Source: Marinithermus hydrothermalis DSM 14884 (GTDB lineage: Bacteria; Deinococcota; Deinococci; Deinococcales; Marinithermaceae). Taken from it: a stretch of DNA of 64,000 bases. The stretch is from positions 1,116,001 to 1,180,000 of the forward strand of contig NC_015387.1 of NCBI RefSeq assembly GCF_000195335.1. Reading direction: 5' to 3'. Below the pieces are notes generated by a model. It had not been told where the DNA came from. It was given only the letters and a program-made list of their open reading frames with translations, and did no database searches. The position numbers and the translations under genes were made by a program. Below, in pieces: positions 8,673-16,528 of the stretch; the stretch's first letter is position 1; every line of letters starts with the position of its first letter.

Positions 8673-9107
8673 TCAGGCACACCGCACCACCAGCACGGGG
8701 GTGTGGGTGCGGTGCAGCACCCCGTCCGTAACGGAGCCCAGGAGCAGTTTCTCCATACCGGTCCGGCCGTGCGTGCCCATGACCACCAGGTCATACGCCT
8801 TGGCCGCCTCGACGATCGCCGGCACGGGCAGCCCCTCGAGCTGCTCGGTGCGCACCGGGACGCCTACCTCATCGGCGATCTCCTTCGCTCGGGCCAGTGC
8901 CGCGTCGGCCGACCGGCGAAGGTCCTCGTAGAGCTGCACCTCGTACGGCACCCCTTCGGGCAGGAGCGGCAGGTGCGCGGTGGGGTCCTCGATCACGTAC
9001 AGCACGGTGGCCTGCGCGCCCAGGGTCTTGGCGAGCTCGAGGCCCTGGCGTAGCGCTTTTTCGCTGCACGGGCTGCCGTCGGTCGGAAGCAGAATGCGTT
9101 TGTACAT
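8673..9107 (-). CDS. Universal stress protein (UspA family)
   Basis: 144-residue single Usp domain. The ATP-binding signature is VMGTHGRTGMEKLLLGSVTD with the G-2x-G-9x-G-S spacing, so this is probably an ATP-binding Usp. The N-terminus MYKRILLPTDGS is standard. The ATG at 9107 is chosen over the TTG at 9119 because GGAGGG sits 5 nt before it. It lies 50 nt downstream of tyrA, with its own possible -10 GATAAT between, so it may be transcribed separately. Confidence 0.93.
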   Translation of the reverse strand: MYKRILLPTDGSPCSEKALRQGLELAKTLGAQATVLYVIEDPTAHLPLLPEGVPYEVQLYEDLRRSADAALARAKEIADEVGVPVRTEQLEGLPVPAIVEAAKAYDLVVMGTHGRTGMEKLLLGSVTDGVLHRTHTPVLVVRCA

Positions 9108-9157
9108 GACGCCCTCCAAGCCTAGGGAAGCCTTGTTCCTGGAATTATCCTACCAGA

Positions 9158-10237
9158 CTAGCGCACCCGGTACCCGATTTGCTCCAGCACCTGCCGCGCT
9201 CGCGCGCTTTCCTCGCGGCTGCCGAACCCCAGCCGGATCGCGCCGCCCTCGTCGCGGATCGTGAGGACCTCGATGTCCTTGATGTTGACGCCTGCCTCCC
9301 CGAGGGCCGTGGCGATGCGCGCGATCTGGCCTGGACGGTCCGGAACCTGCACCACCAGGTCGTACATCTCCGGCAGCAGGCTGCGCCGCACGATCGGCAG
9401 GCTATCCCGGGTGCGTTTGGCGCGGATGGCGGCCGCTAGCAGCCCTTCCGGGTCCTCCAGGAGAGCCTCGAGCTCCTCCAGGACCGCGCGGAAGTCCGCG
9501 AGGGCCTCCCGGAGCGCGGCGCGGTTTTCCCGCACCATGTCGCGGCTCATGCGCGGCGAGCCGGACGCGACGCGCGTCAGGTCGCGGAACCCTCCGGCCG
9601 CGAGGAACATCAGGTGCTCCCGCTCGCCGTTCTGGGCGACCAAAAGGTTGAGCGCCACCGCGAGCAGGTACGGCAGGTGGGAGATACGCGCCACGAGGCG
9701 GTCGTGCAGGGCCGGGGGCAGGATGAGGGGGTAGGCCCCTAGGTGCTGGACGAGCTGAGCGAGAGCGCGCTGGTCCTCCGGGGGGGTCGCTTCGCTTGGG
9801 GTGATCACCCAGACCGCGTTCTCGAGCAGGCCGGCGTGCGCGTGGCGCACCCCCGAGCGCTCGCTGCCCGCCATGGGGTGCCCGCCGACGAACCGGGGAA
9901 GGAGTGGGGTGAGCGCCGCGACCACCGGCCCCTTGACGCTGCCCACGTCGGTCCACAGCGTGTGCGGCGCAGCGTACGCGCTCACCGCCCGCCCAAGCTC
10001 TGGTAGGGCCCCCACCGGCGCGGCGAGCACCCCTAGATCCAGCTCCGCCACCCACGCTCCGAGTTCCGTGTGCACCCGGTCAGCGGCCCCCACCGCGAGG
10101 GCCGCCTCGAGGGCCTCGGGGTCCGGGTCGTACGCGTGCACCTCCTGGGCGAGGAACCGCTCCCTGAGCCCCAGGCCCACTGAGCCGCCCAAAAGCCCCA
10201 TCCCGAAGATGCCGGCCTTGCGCAACACGGGTTGCAT
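9158..10237 (-). CDS. tyrA: Prephenate dehydrogenase with C-terminal ACT domain
   Basis: NAD(P)-dependent oxidative decarboxylation of prephenate to 4-hydroxyphenylpyruvate, the committed step to tyrosine. 359 residues. A Rossmann motif GIFGMGLLGGSVG is at residues 9-21. The substrate-binding segment VGGHPMAGSERSGV is in the centre. A C-terminal ACT domain (about 285-359, beginning LVVQVPDRPGQIARI) implies feedback control by an amino acid, most likely Tyr. It starts 3 nt after aroF and so is in the operon governed by the Tyr-rich leader at 11263-11382. Confidence 0.95.
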   Translation of the reverse strand: MQPVLRKAGIFGMGLLGGSVGLGLRERFLAQEVHAYDPDPEALEAALAVGAADRVHTELGAWVAELDLGVLAAPVGALPELGRAVSAYAAPHTLWTDVGSVKGPVVAALTPLLPRFVGGHPMAGSERSGVRHAHAGLLENAVWVITPSEATPPEDQRALAQLVQHLGAYPLILPPALHDRLVARISHLPYLLAVALNLLVAQNGEREHLMFLAAGGFRDLTRVASGSPRMSRDMVRENRAALREALADFRAVLEELEALLEDPEGLLAAAIRAKRTRDSLPIVRRSLLPEMYDLVVQVPDRPGQIARIATALGEAGVNIKDIEVLTIRDEGGAIRLGFGSREESARARQVLEQIGYRVR

Positions 10238-10240
10238 CGC

Positions 10241-11278
10241 TCACCCCGCGAGCGTGGCCTCGCCGGTCGCGGGCTCGAGCGCGGCTCTCAGGGCGCGCAC
10301 GCGCTGCATGAGGGTCGCGAACAGGGGTTCGGGGAGCTGCTGCGCGGCGTCCGAACGCGCCTGTTCAGGGTGGGGGTGCGCTTCCACGATGAGACCGTCC
10401 GCGCCAGCCGCGACCCCCGCGAGGGCCAGCGGCAGGACCCACGCGCGTTTCCCCGCGGCGTGCGAGGGGTCCACCCAGACCGGGAGGTGCGTCCAGCTCT
10501 TTAGGACGGGCACCGCGGAGACGTCGAGCGTGAACCGGGTGGCTCGCTCGAAGGTGCGGATGCCCCGCTCCACCAGGATGACGCGCGGGTTGCCCGCAGC
10601 GAGGACGTACTCAGCGGCCATCAAGAACTCCTCCAAGGTCATGCTCAGCCCGCGCTTTAAGAGCACGGGCTTGCCGGCTTGGCCGACCTCGCTGAGCAAG
10701 GCGAAGTTCTGCGCGTTACGCGCGCCGACTTGCAACACGTCCGCTTGTTCCGCGACGCGCTCGACGAGGTCGGGGCGTGTCACCTCCGTCACCACCGGCA
10801 ACCCCGTCTCGGCACGAGCCTCGGCGAGCAGCTCGAGGCCCATTTCTCCTAGCCCCTGGAAGGCGTAGGGGCTGGTGCGCGGCTTGAAAGCCCCACCGCG
10901 CAGCATCTGCGCGCCGTGGCGCTTCACGAAGCGCGCCGCGGTGAGGATCTGCTCGCGCGACTCGACGCTGCACGGCCCGGCCGCGACCATGAAGTGCCCG
11001 CCGCCGGTCTGCCCGGTGGGGAAGGCCAGGACCGTGGGGGTGGGTTTCACTTCACGGCTGGCGAGCTTGTAGGGTTTGCTGATGGGAACCACGTCTTCCA
11101 CCGCGGGCAGGCTGCGGAAGTGCTCCATGACTTCGGGCGTGGGGCTGGAGCCGACCGCGCCGATGAGCGTGGTCTCCTCGCCTTCCGAGACGTGGGGTCG
11201 AAAACCGAAGCGTTGGATCTCCCGAATTAAAGCTTCAACTTCATCGCGGGTCACGCCGCGTTTCACGATGAGCAGCAT
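10241..11278 (-). CDS. aroF: 3-deoxy-7-phosphoheptulonate (DAHP) synthase, AroA-I-beta type
   Basis: First step of the shikimate pathway (PEP plus erythrose-4-phosphate). 345 residues: an N-terminal ferredoxin-like regulatory domain (about 1-70), then the TIM barrel with AGPCSVES, GGAFKPRTSPYAFQG, LLKRGL and DPSHAAGKR. In the Thermotoga maritima enzyme this N-terminal domain mediates Tyr/Phe inhibition. The start ATG 11278 has a perfect AGGAGG just upstream. That Shine-Dalgarno sequence and the first 16 nt of the gene lie inside the upstream leader ORF, so leader translation must affect initiation here. It forms an operon with tyrA. Confidence 0.96.
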   Translation of the reverse strand: MLLIVKRGVTRDEVEALIREIQRFGFRPHVSEGEETTLIGAVGSSPTPEVMEHFRSLPAVEDVVPISKPYKLASREVKPTPTVLAFPTGQTGGGHFMVAAGPCSVESREQILTAARFVKRHGAQMLRGGAFKPRTSPYAFQGLGEMGLELLAEARAETGLPVVTEVTRPDLVERVAEQADVLQVGARNAQNFALLSEVGQAGKPVLLKRGLSMTLEEFLMAAEYVLAAGNPRVILVERGIRTFERATRFTLDVSAVPVLKSWTHLPVWVDPSHAAGKRAWVLPLALAGVAAGADGLIVEAHPHPEQARSDAAQQLPEPLFATLMQRVRALRAALEPATGEATLAG

Positions 11279-11382
11279 GCGCCACCTCCTGGAAAAGAGG
11301 GCCGAACGCCTAGGGGCCGATAGCCGGGATAACCGTAGCCATCGTCCATAGGCTCACCCCCTTTCCCACGAAGGCGTCGCAT
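11263..11382 (-). CDS. Tyr-rich leader ORF upstream of aroF-tyrA
   Basis: 39-codon ORF beginning MRRLRGKGGEPMDDGYGYPG, then YRPLGV. Tyr codons occur at positions 16, 18 and 21. An internal in-frame ATG at codon 12 (11349), preceded by AAAGGGGGTGA, is an alternative start. The predicted transcription start (about 11386) lies 4 nt before the first ATG. The ORF runs through the aroF Shine-Dalgarno sequence and ends 16 nt inside aroF in another frame. Because DAHP synthase and prephenate dehydrogenase feed tyrosine synthesis, the three Tyr codons suggest a regulatory leader peptide. I found no convincing intrinsic terminator, so control may be translational. Expression is unproven. Confidence 0.55.
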   Translation of the reverse strand: MRRLRGKGGEPMDDGYGYPGYRPLGVRPSFPGGGACCSS

Positions 11383-11392
11383 AGTGCCTTTA

Positions 11393-11421
11393 AGTCTAGG
11401 CATCCCGGGGCTTTCTGTCAA
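11393..11421 (-). promoter_or_regulatory. Promoter of the aroF-tyrA leader
   Basis: Consensus -35 TTGACA (11416-11421), exactly 17 bp, then -10 TAGACT (11393-11398), reading on the minus strand inside the last codons of the upstream thioesterase gene. It is among the best matches to a sigma-70 promoter in the window. Confidence 0.75.
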
Positions 11422-11815
11422 CATTCACCACCGCGAGCGTGCAGCGCGAGATCGCGACGAGCCGCTCGCGCTCATCGTGAATCCGCACCTCCCAGACCTG
11501 GGTGGAACGCCCCACGAAAAGCGGGGTGCCCACAGCGGTCACGGCTCCATCGCGTTTGGGGCGCAGGTGGTTCGCGTTGATCTCCATGCCGAACGCGGCT
11601 TTGCCCGGAGGGCAGTGGAGCTGCGCGCCCGTGCTCGCCACGTGCTCCGCCAGGGCCACCGAGGCCCCACCGTGCAGGTACCCGAACGGCTGGTGGTGCT
11701 CCGGCGTGACCGGCATGGTGGCCACCACACGCTCGGGGGTGATCTCGAGGAAGCGGATGCCGAGGGTTTTGCCAAGGCCCACTCGCTCCAGAAACTCAGG
11801 GTCCAGGACGTCCAT
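11396..11815 (-). CDS. PaaI-type thioesterase (hotdog fold)
   Basis: 139-residue 4HBT-family thioesterase of the PaaI/HotDog type. The core is GYLHGGASVALAEHVASTGA, with the conserved HGG turn and a downstream acidic residue. Such enzymes hydrolyse acyl- or aryl-CoA esters. The physiological substrate is not evident. The start ATG 11815 is supported by AAGGAGC 3-8 nt upstream, and longer in-frame starts would run into the upstream ClC gene. The aroF leader promoter lies within its 3' end. Confidence 0.9.
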   Translation of the reverse strand: MDVLDPEFLERVGLGKTLGIRFLEITPERVVATMPVTPEHHQPFGYLHGGASVALAEHVASTGAQLHCPPGKAAFGMEINANHLRPKRDGAVTAVGTPLFVGRSTQVWEVRIHDERERLVAISRCTLAVVNVDRKPRDA

Positions 11816-11832
11816 GCTCCTTACTATAGGCC

Positions 11833-13452
11833 TCAAGCCTCCCCGCGCGGTTCGACCGGTGCCTCGAGCCATTCGCGGAACGCGGTCATCGCTTCCGGCG
11901 TGGAGATCACGATCAGGCGGTCCCCTGGTTGCAGGACGGTGTCGCCGTGAGGAACGATGACCTGATCGCGGCGCAGCACGGCGGTGATCAGGATATCGGT
12001 GGGCAACCCCGCGTTGCGCAACGCTTTTCCTGCGAGGGCGGTGCCCTCCGGGAGCGTAAGCGTATAGAAGAACCGCCGTTCGTGAGGATCCAGGGGTACG
12101 GGGCGTCCGAGTTGCAGCAGATCGGCCAGGTCAGGCAACGGTATCCCCTCGAGCTTCAGATCCTGCGTGAGCTGCGCTTTGCGCAGGCGCTCGAGCCCCA
12201 CCTGGAGGTAGGTTCCCACGTGCACCGGGCTGTCCGCCCGCGAGGGAACCTGGGCGGGGAAGAGGGTCCAGCGGGGGCCGGAGAGGGCGTAGCTCACGGT
12301 GCCCGCGAGGAGGCCCGGAACCAAAAGGGCGTAGGTGCCGCTCATCTCGATCACCTGGATGATGGAGGCCAGGGGGGTTTTGGCGGCGCTGGCGAAGAAG
12401 GCGGCCATCCCCACCATCATGAACTCGGCCTCCATTCCCTCGAGGCCGGGAAACACCCGGCCCGCGAGGCGACCCACCCCGATCCCGACCATGCCACCGA
12501 TAAACACGCTCGGTCCGAAAAGCCCCGCGCTGCCCCCCGAGCCAATGGTGAAGCTGGTGGTGAGGAGTTTCGCGAGGATCAGCAACAACACCCAGGAGAG
12601 GGGAGGGGTGGTTTCCAGGACGCGCAACAGCTCGCCGTACCCGACGCCGAGCGCGCCGGGAACACCCATCCCGATGAGCCCCACGACGGCCCCTCCCAGG
12701 GCGGGTTTGGTCCACAAGGGAAGCCGGAGGGCCTCGAGGCGCCCCTGCACGAAACGAAATAGAGCGATGAACGCGATGGCTGCTCCGGCTTCCACCGCGC
12801 CCAGGAGCGCGTAAGCCGGTAGGGTCCAGGGGTGCATCTCTCCTGAAATCGACACGGTAAACAAGGGGTGAAAACCGAAGAACGACCCGTAAACCGCGTA
12901 CGCGGTGATCGCGGAAAGGATCGCGCCCATCAAGGCCTCGGTTTCGAACTCGAGCCGCCGGTACAGCACCTCGCTGACGAAAAAAGCGCCGCCGAGCGGG
13001 GCTTGGAAGACCGCTCCGATGGCCCCCGCGGCCCCGCTGAGCACCATCACCCGCCGTTCCCCCTCGGAGAGGCGCAAGATGTCCGCCAGGAGTGAGCCTA
13101 AAGCGGCGCCGCTCTGTACCAGCGGGCCTTCCTGACCGCCGCTGCCGCCGCTGCCCAGGCTGATCACGGAGGTGAGGGGTTTGGCCCAGGTGATGCGCCG
13201 GCGGAGCCGCCCCGCGGTCCGGTGGTACGCCTCGACCACCTTGTTGATCCCGGCCCCGGCTGTTTCGGGAGCGTATAGCAGAATCAAGCCGACGGCGAGC
13301 CCGCCCAGGGCAGGAGCGAGGGGCGGACCGATGTAAGCGAACGCGTTCGTGACCCACTCGAGCGCTAGGGTGAACGCGACCGTTACGAACCCGCTCATCA
13401 GGCCGGGGAGAACGCCAAGTAGGAGCAGCAGGCGAACCTGGGACGCACTCAC
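11833..13452 (-). CDS. ClC-family chloride channel/antiporter with TrkA-C domain
   Basis: 539 residues: an N-terminal ClC membrane core (about 1-440) and a cytosolic TrkA-C/RCK-C-like domain (about 455-535, ALAGKALRNAGLPTDILITA). The gating glutamate is kept in GGQEGPLVQSGA. The proton-pathway glutamate appears kept in GGAFFVSEVLYRR, so H+/Cl- exchange is more likely than channel activity. The usual GSGIP anion-binding segment reads GSGGS here. GLFGPSVFIGG is the third conserved segment. GTG start. A second ClC gene lies at 39476-40915. Confidence 0.92.
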   Translation of the reverse strand: MSASQVRLLLLLGVLPGLMSGFVTVAFTLALEWVTNAFAYIGPPLAPALGGLAVGLILLYAPETAGAGINKVVEAYHRTAGRLRRRITWAKPLTSVISLGSGGSGGQEGPLVQSGAALGSLLADILRLSEGERRVMVLSGAAGAIGAVFQAPLGGAFFVSEVLYRRLEFETEALMGAILSAITAYAVYGSFFGFHPLFTVSISGEMHPWTLPAYALLGAVEAGAAIAFIALFRFVQGRLEALRLPLWTKPALGGAVVGLIGMGVPGALGVGYGELLRVLETTPPLSWVLLLILAKLLTTSFTIGSGGSAGLFGPSVFIGGMVGIGVGRLAGRVFPGLEGMEAEFMMVGMAAFFASAAKTPLASIIQVIEMSGTYALLVPGLLAGTVSYALSGPRWTLFPAQVPSRADSPVHVGTYLQVGLERLRKAQLTQDLKLEGIPLPDLADLLQLGRPVPLDPHERRFFYTLTLPEGTALAGKALRNAGLPTDILITAVLRRDQVIVPHGDTVLQPGDRLIVISTPEAMTAFREWLEAPVEPRGEA

Positions 13453-13497
13453 ACCTATAGCTTATTCGGGTTGTGGGGCTTGCTTTAGACTGACGGC

Positions 13498-13701
13498 ATG
13501 GACTGGGAGGACCTGGCCGCCTTGGCGCGCGATCACGGACTGACGCTGCCGGAGCTCGAGGCCCGCGGGTGGCGGGAGCGGGCGGTGTGGGAGTTCACGC
13601 TCGAGGTGGTGAGCGAGCTCACACGGCGGGGGCTTTTGCCGAGCGTGAGCGCGTTCGAAGCCCCCGGGTGCTACGGGACCGTGCGGGGCGAGGGCAACTA
13701 G
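13498..13701 (+). CDS. 67-residue hypothetical protein
   Basis: Not recognised. Small soluble protein, rich in Leu, Glu and Arg, probably helical, starting MDWEDLAALARDHGLTLPEL. A -10-like TAGACT (13486-13491) lies 6 nt before the ATG, so a leaderless message is likely. It is divergent from the ClC gene and convergent with truD. The two stop codons share the four bases CTAG (13698-13701). Codon usage matches the neighbours, which supports it being real. Confidence 0.65.
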   Translation: MDWEDLAALARDHGLTLPELEARGWRERAVWEFTLEVVSELTRRGLLPSVSAFEAPGCYGTVRGEGN

Positions 13702-14759
13702 AGCCCTTCCTCCTCGAGGGGTTCGGCCTCGGGGTTTTTCTTCATCACCTCGCGCAGCACGGCCGTGGCGTAGCTGCCTTTGGGCAGGAAGAACCGCAGC
13801 CACACGCCCTCACCCGTGACCTCGACGCTCCAGTCCGTGAGGGGGAACCGCACGGGACGGCGCGCGCCCTTGCGCGCCCTGAACTGCTCCCGCGCGAGGC
13901 CGTACCGGGCGAGGACCGCGTCCTCGAGCCGCCGCGCCTCGTCGGTCGCCTCGAAGTACTTCCGGCCGTACAGGGGGCCGGTCGCGCTGATCTCGAGCCG
14001 CTGGGCGCGTGGGGTTTCGGCCTCGGGGTCCTCCACGCGGAACTCCCCCCCGGAGTCGTGCTTCTTGGCGATGTCGCCCTTGACGACCCGGTCATAGAGG
14101 CCCCGCTCGAGGCGCAGCGCGACCCAGTCGTTGAACAAAAGGCTTTGCAGGCTGCCGATCAGGAACTTCTTCAGCCAGGGGGTGCCCCGCCCCTTGCCGG
14201 TGGTGACGAGCCGATAGCCGCGCTCGGGGTTCTTCCCGCCGATCCCGAAGCGTTGCGGCCCGTAGTAGTTCGGCACGCCTTTTGCAGCGAGGGCCTCGAG
14301 GATGGCCCGCGCGCGTTCAGGGGGACCCTCAGGGTCCCGCACCAGGATCGCGAAGCGGTTGCCCTTGAGGTGCCCCACGCCGAGCTTGTTCCGGTGGTAC
14401 GCGGCCTCGAGCACCCGTACGCCCGGGAGGCGCTCGAGGCGCGGCAGGTGGGGCGCGTGGCTTTTGGGGATGGAGAACCACTGCCGCGTCAGGGCGTGCT
14501 TGTCCTTGAGGCCGGCCACGCCGATCAGTTTTTCCGGAACGCCCATCTCGTCCCGGATGTACTCGAAGACCTGGCGGGTGGTGAGCCCTTCCTTCTCGAG
14601 GTGGATGAACAGGTGCTCGCCCTGGCCAGACGGGGGGTACGCGGGCACCTCCTCCACCTGGAAGTCCCGCGTCCGAACGCGGATCCGCCCCCCGATGCCG
14701 GGCTGGTCCGCGGTGAGGTACGGGTACCGGTCGAAGTCAAAGGTCAGCTCCGGCGTCAC
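13698..14759 (-). CDS. truD: tRNA pseudouridine(13) synthase
   Basis: Makes pseudouridine 13 in the D-arm of certain tRNAs. 353 residues. The catalytic Asp is in IGVAGLKDKHALTRQWFSI, and NRFAILVR is the conserved NxxF-type segment. The insertion domain follows (about 150-300). The GTG start at 14759 is preceded by TACCAT (14766-14771) with a 6-nt gap, fitting a leaderless mRNA. It is divergent from another tRNA-modification gene, tilS-tadA. Confidence 0.95.
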   Translation of the reverse strand: MTPELTFDFDRYPYLTADQPGIGGRIRVRTRDFQVEEVPAYPPSGQGEHLFIHLEKEGLTTRQVFEYIRDEMGVPEKLIGVAGLKDKHALTRQWFSIPKSHAPHLPRLERLPGVRVLEAAYHRNKLGVGHLKGNRFAILVRDPEGPPERARAILEALAAKGVPNYYGPQRFGIGGKNPERGYRLVTTGKGRGTPWLKKFLIGSLQSLLFNDWVALRLERGLYDRVVKGDIAKKHDSGGEFRVEDPEAETPRAQRLEISATGPLYGRKYFEATDEARRLEDAVLARYGLAREQFRARKGARRPVRFPLTDWSVEVTGEGVWLRFFLPKGSYATAVLREVMKKNPEAEPLEEEGL

Positions 14760-14809
14760 CGCCTCATGGTATCAAGCCGGTGGGGGCGTGGGGTGCCATA
14801 ATGCCGGTG

Positions 14810-16387
14810 ATGGAAACGCACGCCCTGGAGGCGCGGTTTAAGGAGGCGCTGGCGCGGTTGTGTCCCGAGGGTCGGCTCCTCGCGGCGGTGAGCGGCGGGG
14901 GGGACTCGGTCGCGTTGCTGTACCTGCTTAAAGCCGCGGGACGGGACACGATCGTTGCGCACCTGGACCACGCCCTAAGGCCGGACTCCGCCGCGGACGC
15001 GGCGTTTGTGGAGAAACTCGCCCAGCGGCTGGGCTTCCCCCTCGAAACCGAGCACGTGGACGTGCGCGCCCTCGCCCACCGCAAGCGGATCAACCTCGAG
15101 GCCGCCGCGCGCGAGGTGCGGTACGCCTTCCTCGCCCGGGTCGCCCGGCGCTGGAAGGCCCGATGCATCCTCACGGCGCACACCCTCGACGACAACGCCG
15201 AGACCGTCCTCCTGCAGATCCTGAGGGGCGCGGGGCGCGGCCTCGGGATTCGCCCCCTGCAGCGCCGGGTGGCGCGCCCCTTGCTCGAGTTTTCCCGCGC
15301 CGAGCTCCGGGCCTACCTCGAGGCGCGCGGGGCGCGCTGGCTCGAGGACCCCACGAACCGCTCCCTCGAGCTGGACCGGAACTACCTCCGGCACGCGGTC
15401 TTGCCGCGCATCACCGCGCGGTTCCCCCACGCGCTGGAGGCGCTGGCGCGTTTTAGCCAGGCCCAGCAGGCGGACGATTGGGCCCTCGAGGCCCTGAGCG
15501 CGCGCCACCTCATTCCCGACCGGCGCTGGCCGGTGCCGGCGTACCGGGCGCTGCCCCTCGAGCGCGCCCCCGAGGCCCTGCGCCGCCGCGCGATCCGCGG
15601 GGTGCTCGAGGCGCTCGGGGTGCGGCCGGAGGCGCGGCTGGTGGCGGACGTGGAGGCGGCGCTAGGGGGCCGGGCCCAGACCCTGCCGGGTGGGGTGGTG
15701 GTGCGCCGGCAGCGGGGCACGCTCTTTTTCATTCCGCCGACCGTGCGTTTCCCGAAGGTCCAACCTCCGGCGGGGCTTGAGGCCCGCCCACCCCGGCCCG
15801 GGGATTACCTGGTCTTCCCGTATGGGAGGAAGCGCCTCGTGGACTTCCTGAACGAGCGCGGGGTGCCGCGCGAGCTCAAGCGGCGCTGGCCGGTGGGTGC
15901 GGTGGGGGCGGAGGTCCGTTGGGTGTACGGGCTTTGGCCTGAGCCGGACGAGGACCGGTACATGCGGCGTGCGCTGGTCTTGGCCCGCGCGGCCGCCCGG
16001 CAGGGCGAGGTGCCGATCGGGGCGGTGCTGGTGAGGGACGGGGCGGTTCTCGCCGAGGCGGCGAACGCCGTGGAGGCTTCCCGGGACGCTACCGCGCACG
16101 CCGAGCTACTGGCCCTCCGGACGGCCCTTCGGCGCGTGGGGGAGAAGGTCCTGCCCGGCGCGACGTTGTACGTGACCCTCGAGCCCTGCCCCATGTGTTA
16201 CGGGGCGATTTTGGAGGCCCGGGTGGCGCGGGTGGTGTACGGCGTGGAGAACCTCAAGGCGGGAGCGTTTACGGTGCACGGCCTCGAGCCCCGCGTGGCG
16301 CTGGAGGCTGGACGAGTGGAGGGGGAGTGTGCTAAAGTCCTAAAGGATTTCTTCGCTCGGCTTCGTCCTGGTCGGGACGGGGCGTGA
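14810..16387 (+). CDS. tilS-tadA: TilS-TadA fusion: tRNA(Ile) lysidine synthase joined to tRNA adenosine-34 deaminase
   Basis: 525-residue protein combining two wobble-base modifiers. Residues about 1-380 are TilS: the PP-loop AAVSGGGDSVALLYL, HLDHALRPDS and ILTAHTLDDNAETVLLQ, followed by the TilS substrate-binding region. Residues about 383-525 are TadA: AHAELLAL supplies the zinc His and catalytic Glu, and EPCPMC the two zinc cysteines. TilS makes lysidine at C34 of tRNA-Ile2; TadA makes inosine at A34 of tRNA-Arg(ACG). The frame is uninterrupted. An internal ATG (15961) at the domain boundary could give separate TadA. The start at 14810 has CATAAT 7 nt upstream. A tRNA gene follows 11 nt after the stop. 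Confidence 0.94.
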   Translation: METHALEARFKEALARLCPEGRLLAAVSGGGDSVALLYLLKAAGRDTIVAHLDHALRPDSAADAAFVEKLAQRLGFPLETEHVDVRALAHRKRINLEAAAREVRYAFLARVARRWKARCILTAHTLDDNAETVLLQILRGAGRGLGIRPLQRRVARPLLEFSRAELRAYLEARGARWLEDPTNRSLELDRNYLRHAVLPRITARFPHALEALARFSQAQQADDWALEALSARHLIPDRRWPVPAYRALPLERAPEALRRRAIRGVLEALGVRPEARLVADVEAALGGRAQTLPGGVVVRRQRGTLFFIPPTVRFPKVQPPAGLEARPPRPGDYLVFPYGRKRLVDFLNERGVPRELKRRWPVGAVGAEVRWVYGLWPEPDEDRYMRRALVLARAAARQGEVPIGAVLVRDGAVLAEAANAVEASRDATAHAELLALRTALRRVGEKVLPGATLYVTLEPCPMCYGAILEARVARVVYGVENLKAGAFTVHGLEPRVALEAGRVEGECAKVLKDFFARLRPGRDGA

Positions 16388-16398
16388 GCGGAGCCCTT

Positions 16399-16489
16399 GG
16401 AGGGGTGCCGGAGCGGTCGAACGGGACGGTCTCGAAAACCGTTGTACCCATCTCGGGTACCGTGGGTTCGAATCCCACCCCCTCCGCCA
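16399..16489 (+). tRNA. tRNA-Ser(CGA)
   Basis: Class II tRNA, 91 nt including an encoded CCA. The acceptor GGAGGGG pairs with the 3' CCCCTCC. The anticodon loop CTCGAAA gives anticodon CGA, reading UCG. It has a long variable arm (TTGTACCCATCTCGGGTACC) and a T-arm with GTTCGAATC. It lies directly downstream of tilS-tadA in the same direction. Confidence 0.96.
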
Positions 16490-16492
16490 ACA

Positions 16493-16520
16493 GCCCGCCG
16501 CGCGGCGGGCCCATCTTTTT
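16493..16520 (+). terminator. Intrinsic terminator after tRNA-Ser(CGA)
   Basis: A GCCCGCCG...CGGCGGGC palindromic stem (16493-16510) is followed by CCATC and five Ts (16516-16520). It ends the tRNA transcript and blocks entry into the convergent phosphoesterase gene. Confidence 0.8.
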
Positions 16521-16528
16521 CTGGGGGG

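Noticed and set aside
11280-11400. Intrinsic terminator within the aroF leader
   Set aside because: GGCC...GGCC followed by CTCTTTT (near 11290-11320) offers only about 4 bp of stem, too weak to call.
13698-13701. Shared CTAG stop codons (also at 34343-34346) as a regulatory element
   Set aside because: CTAG is the minimal way for two convergent genes to share stops. Two cases are explained by genome compactness.
16332-16514. Short minus-strand ORF across the tRNA-Ser(CGA) gene
   Set aside because: It is the reverse complement of a tRNA, a common false gene call (the GFEPTVPEMGTT type of peptide).
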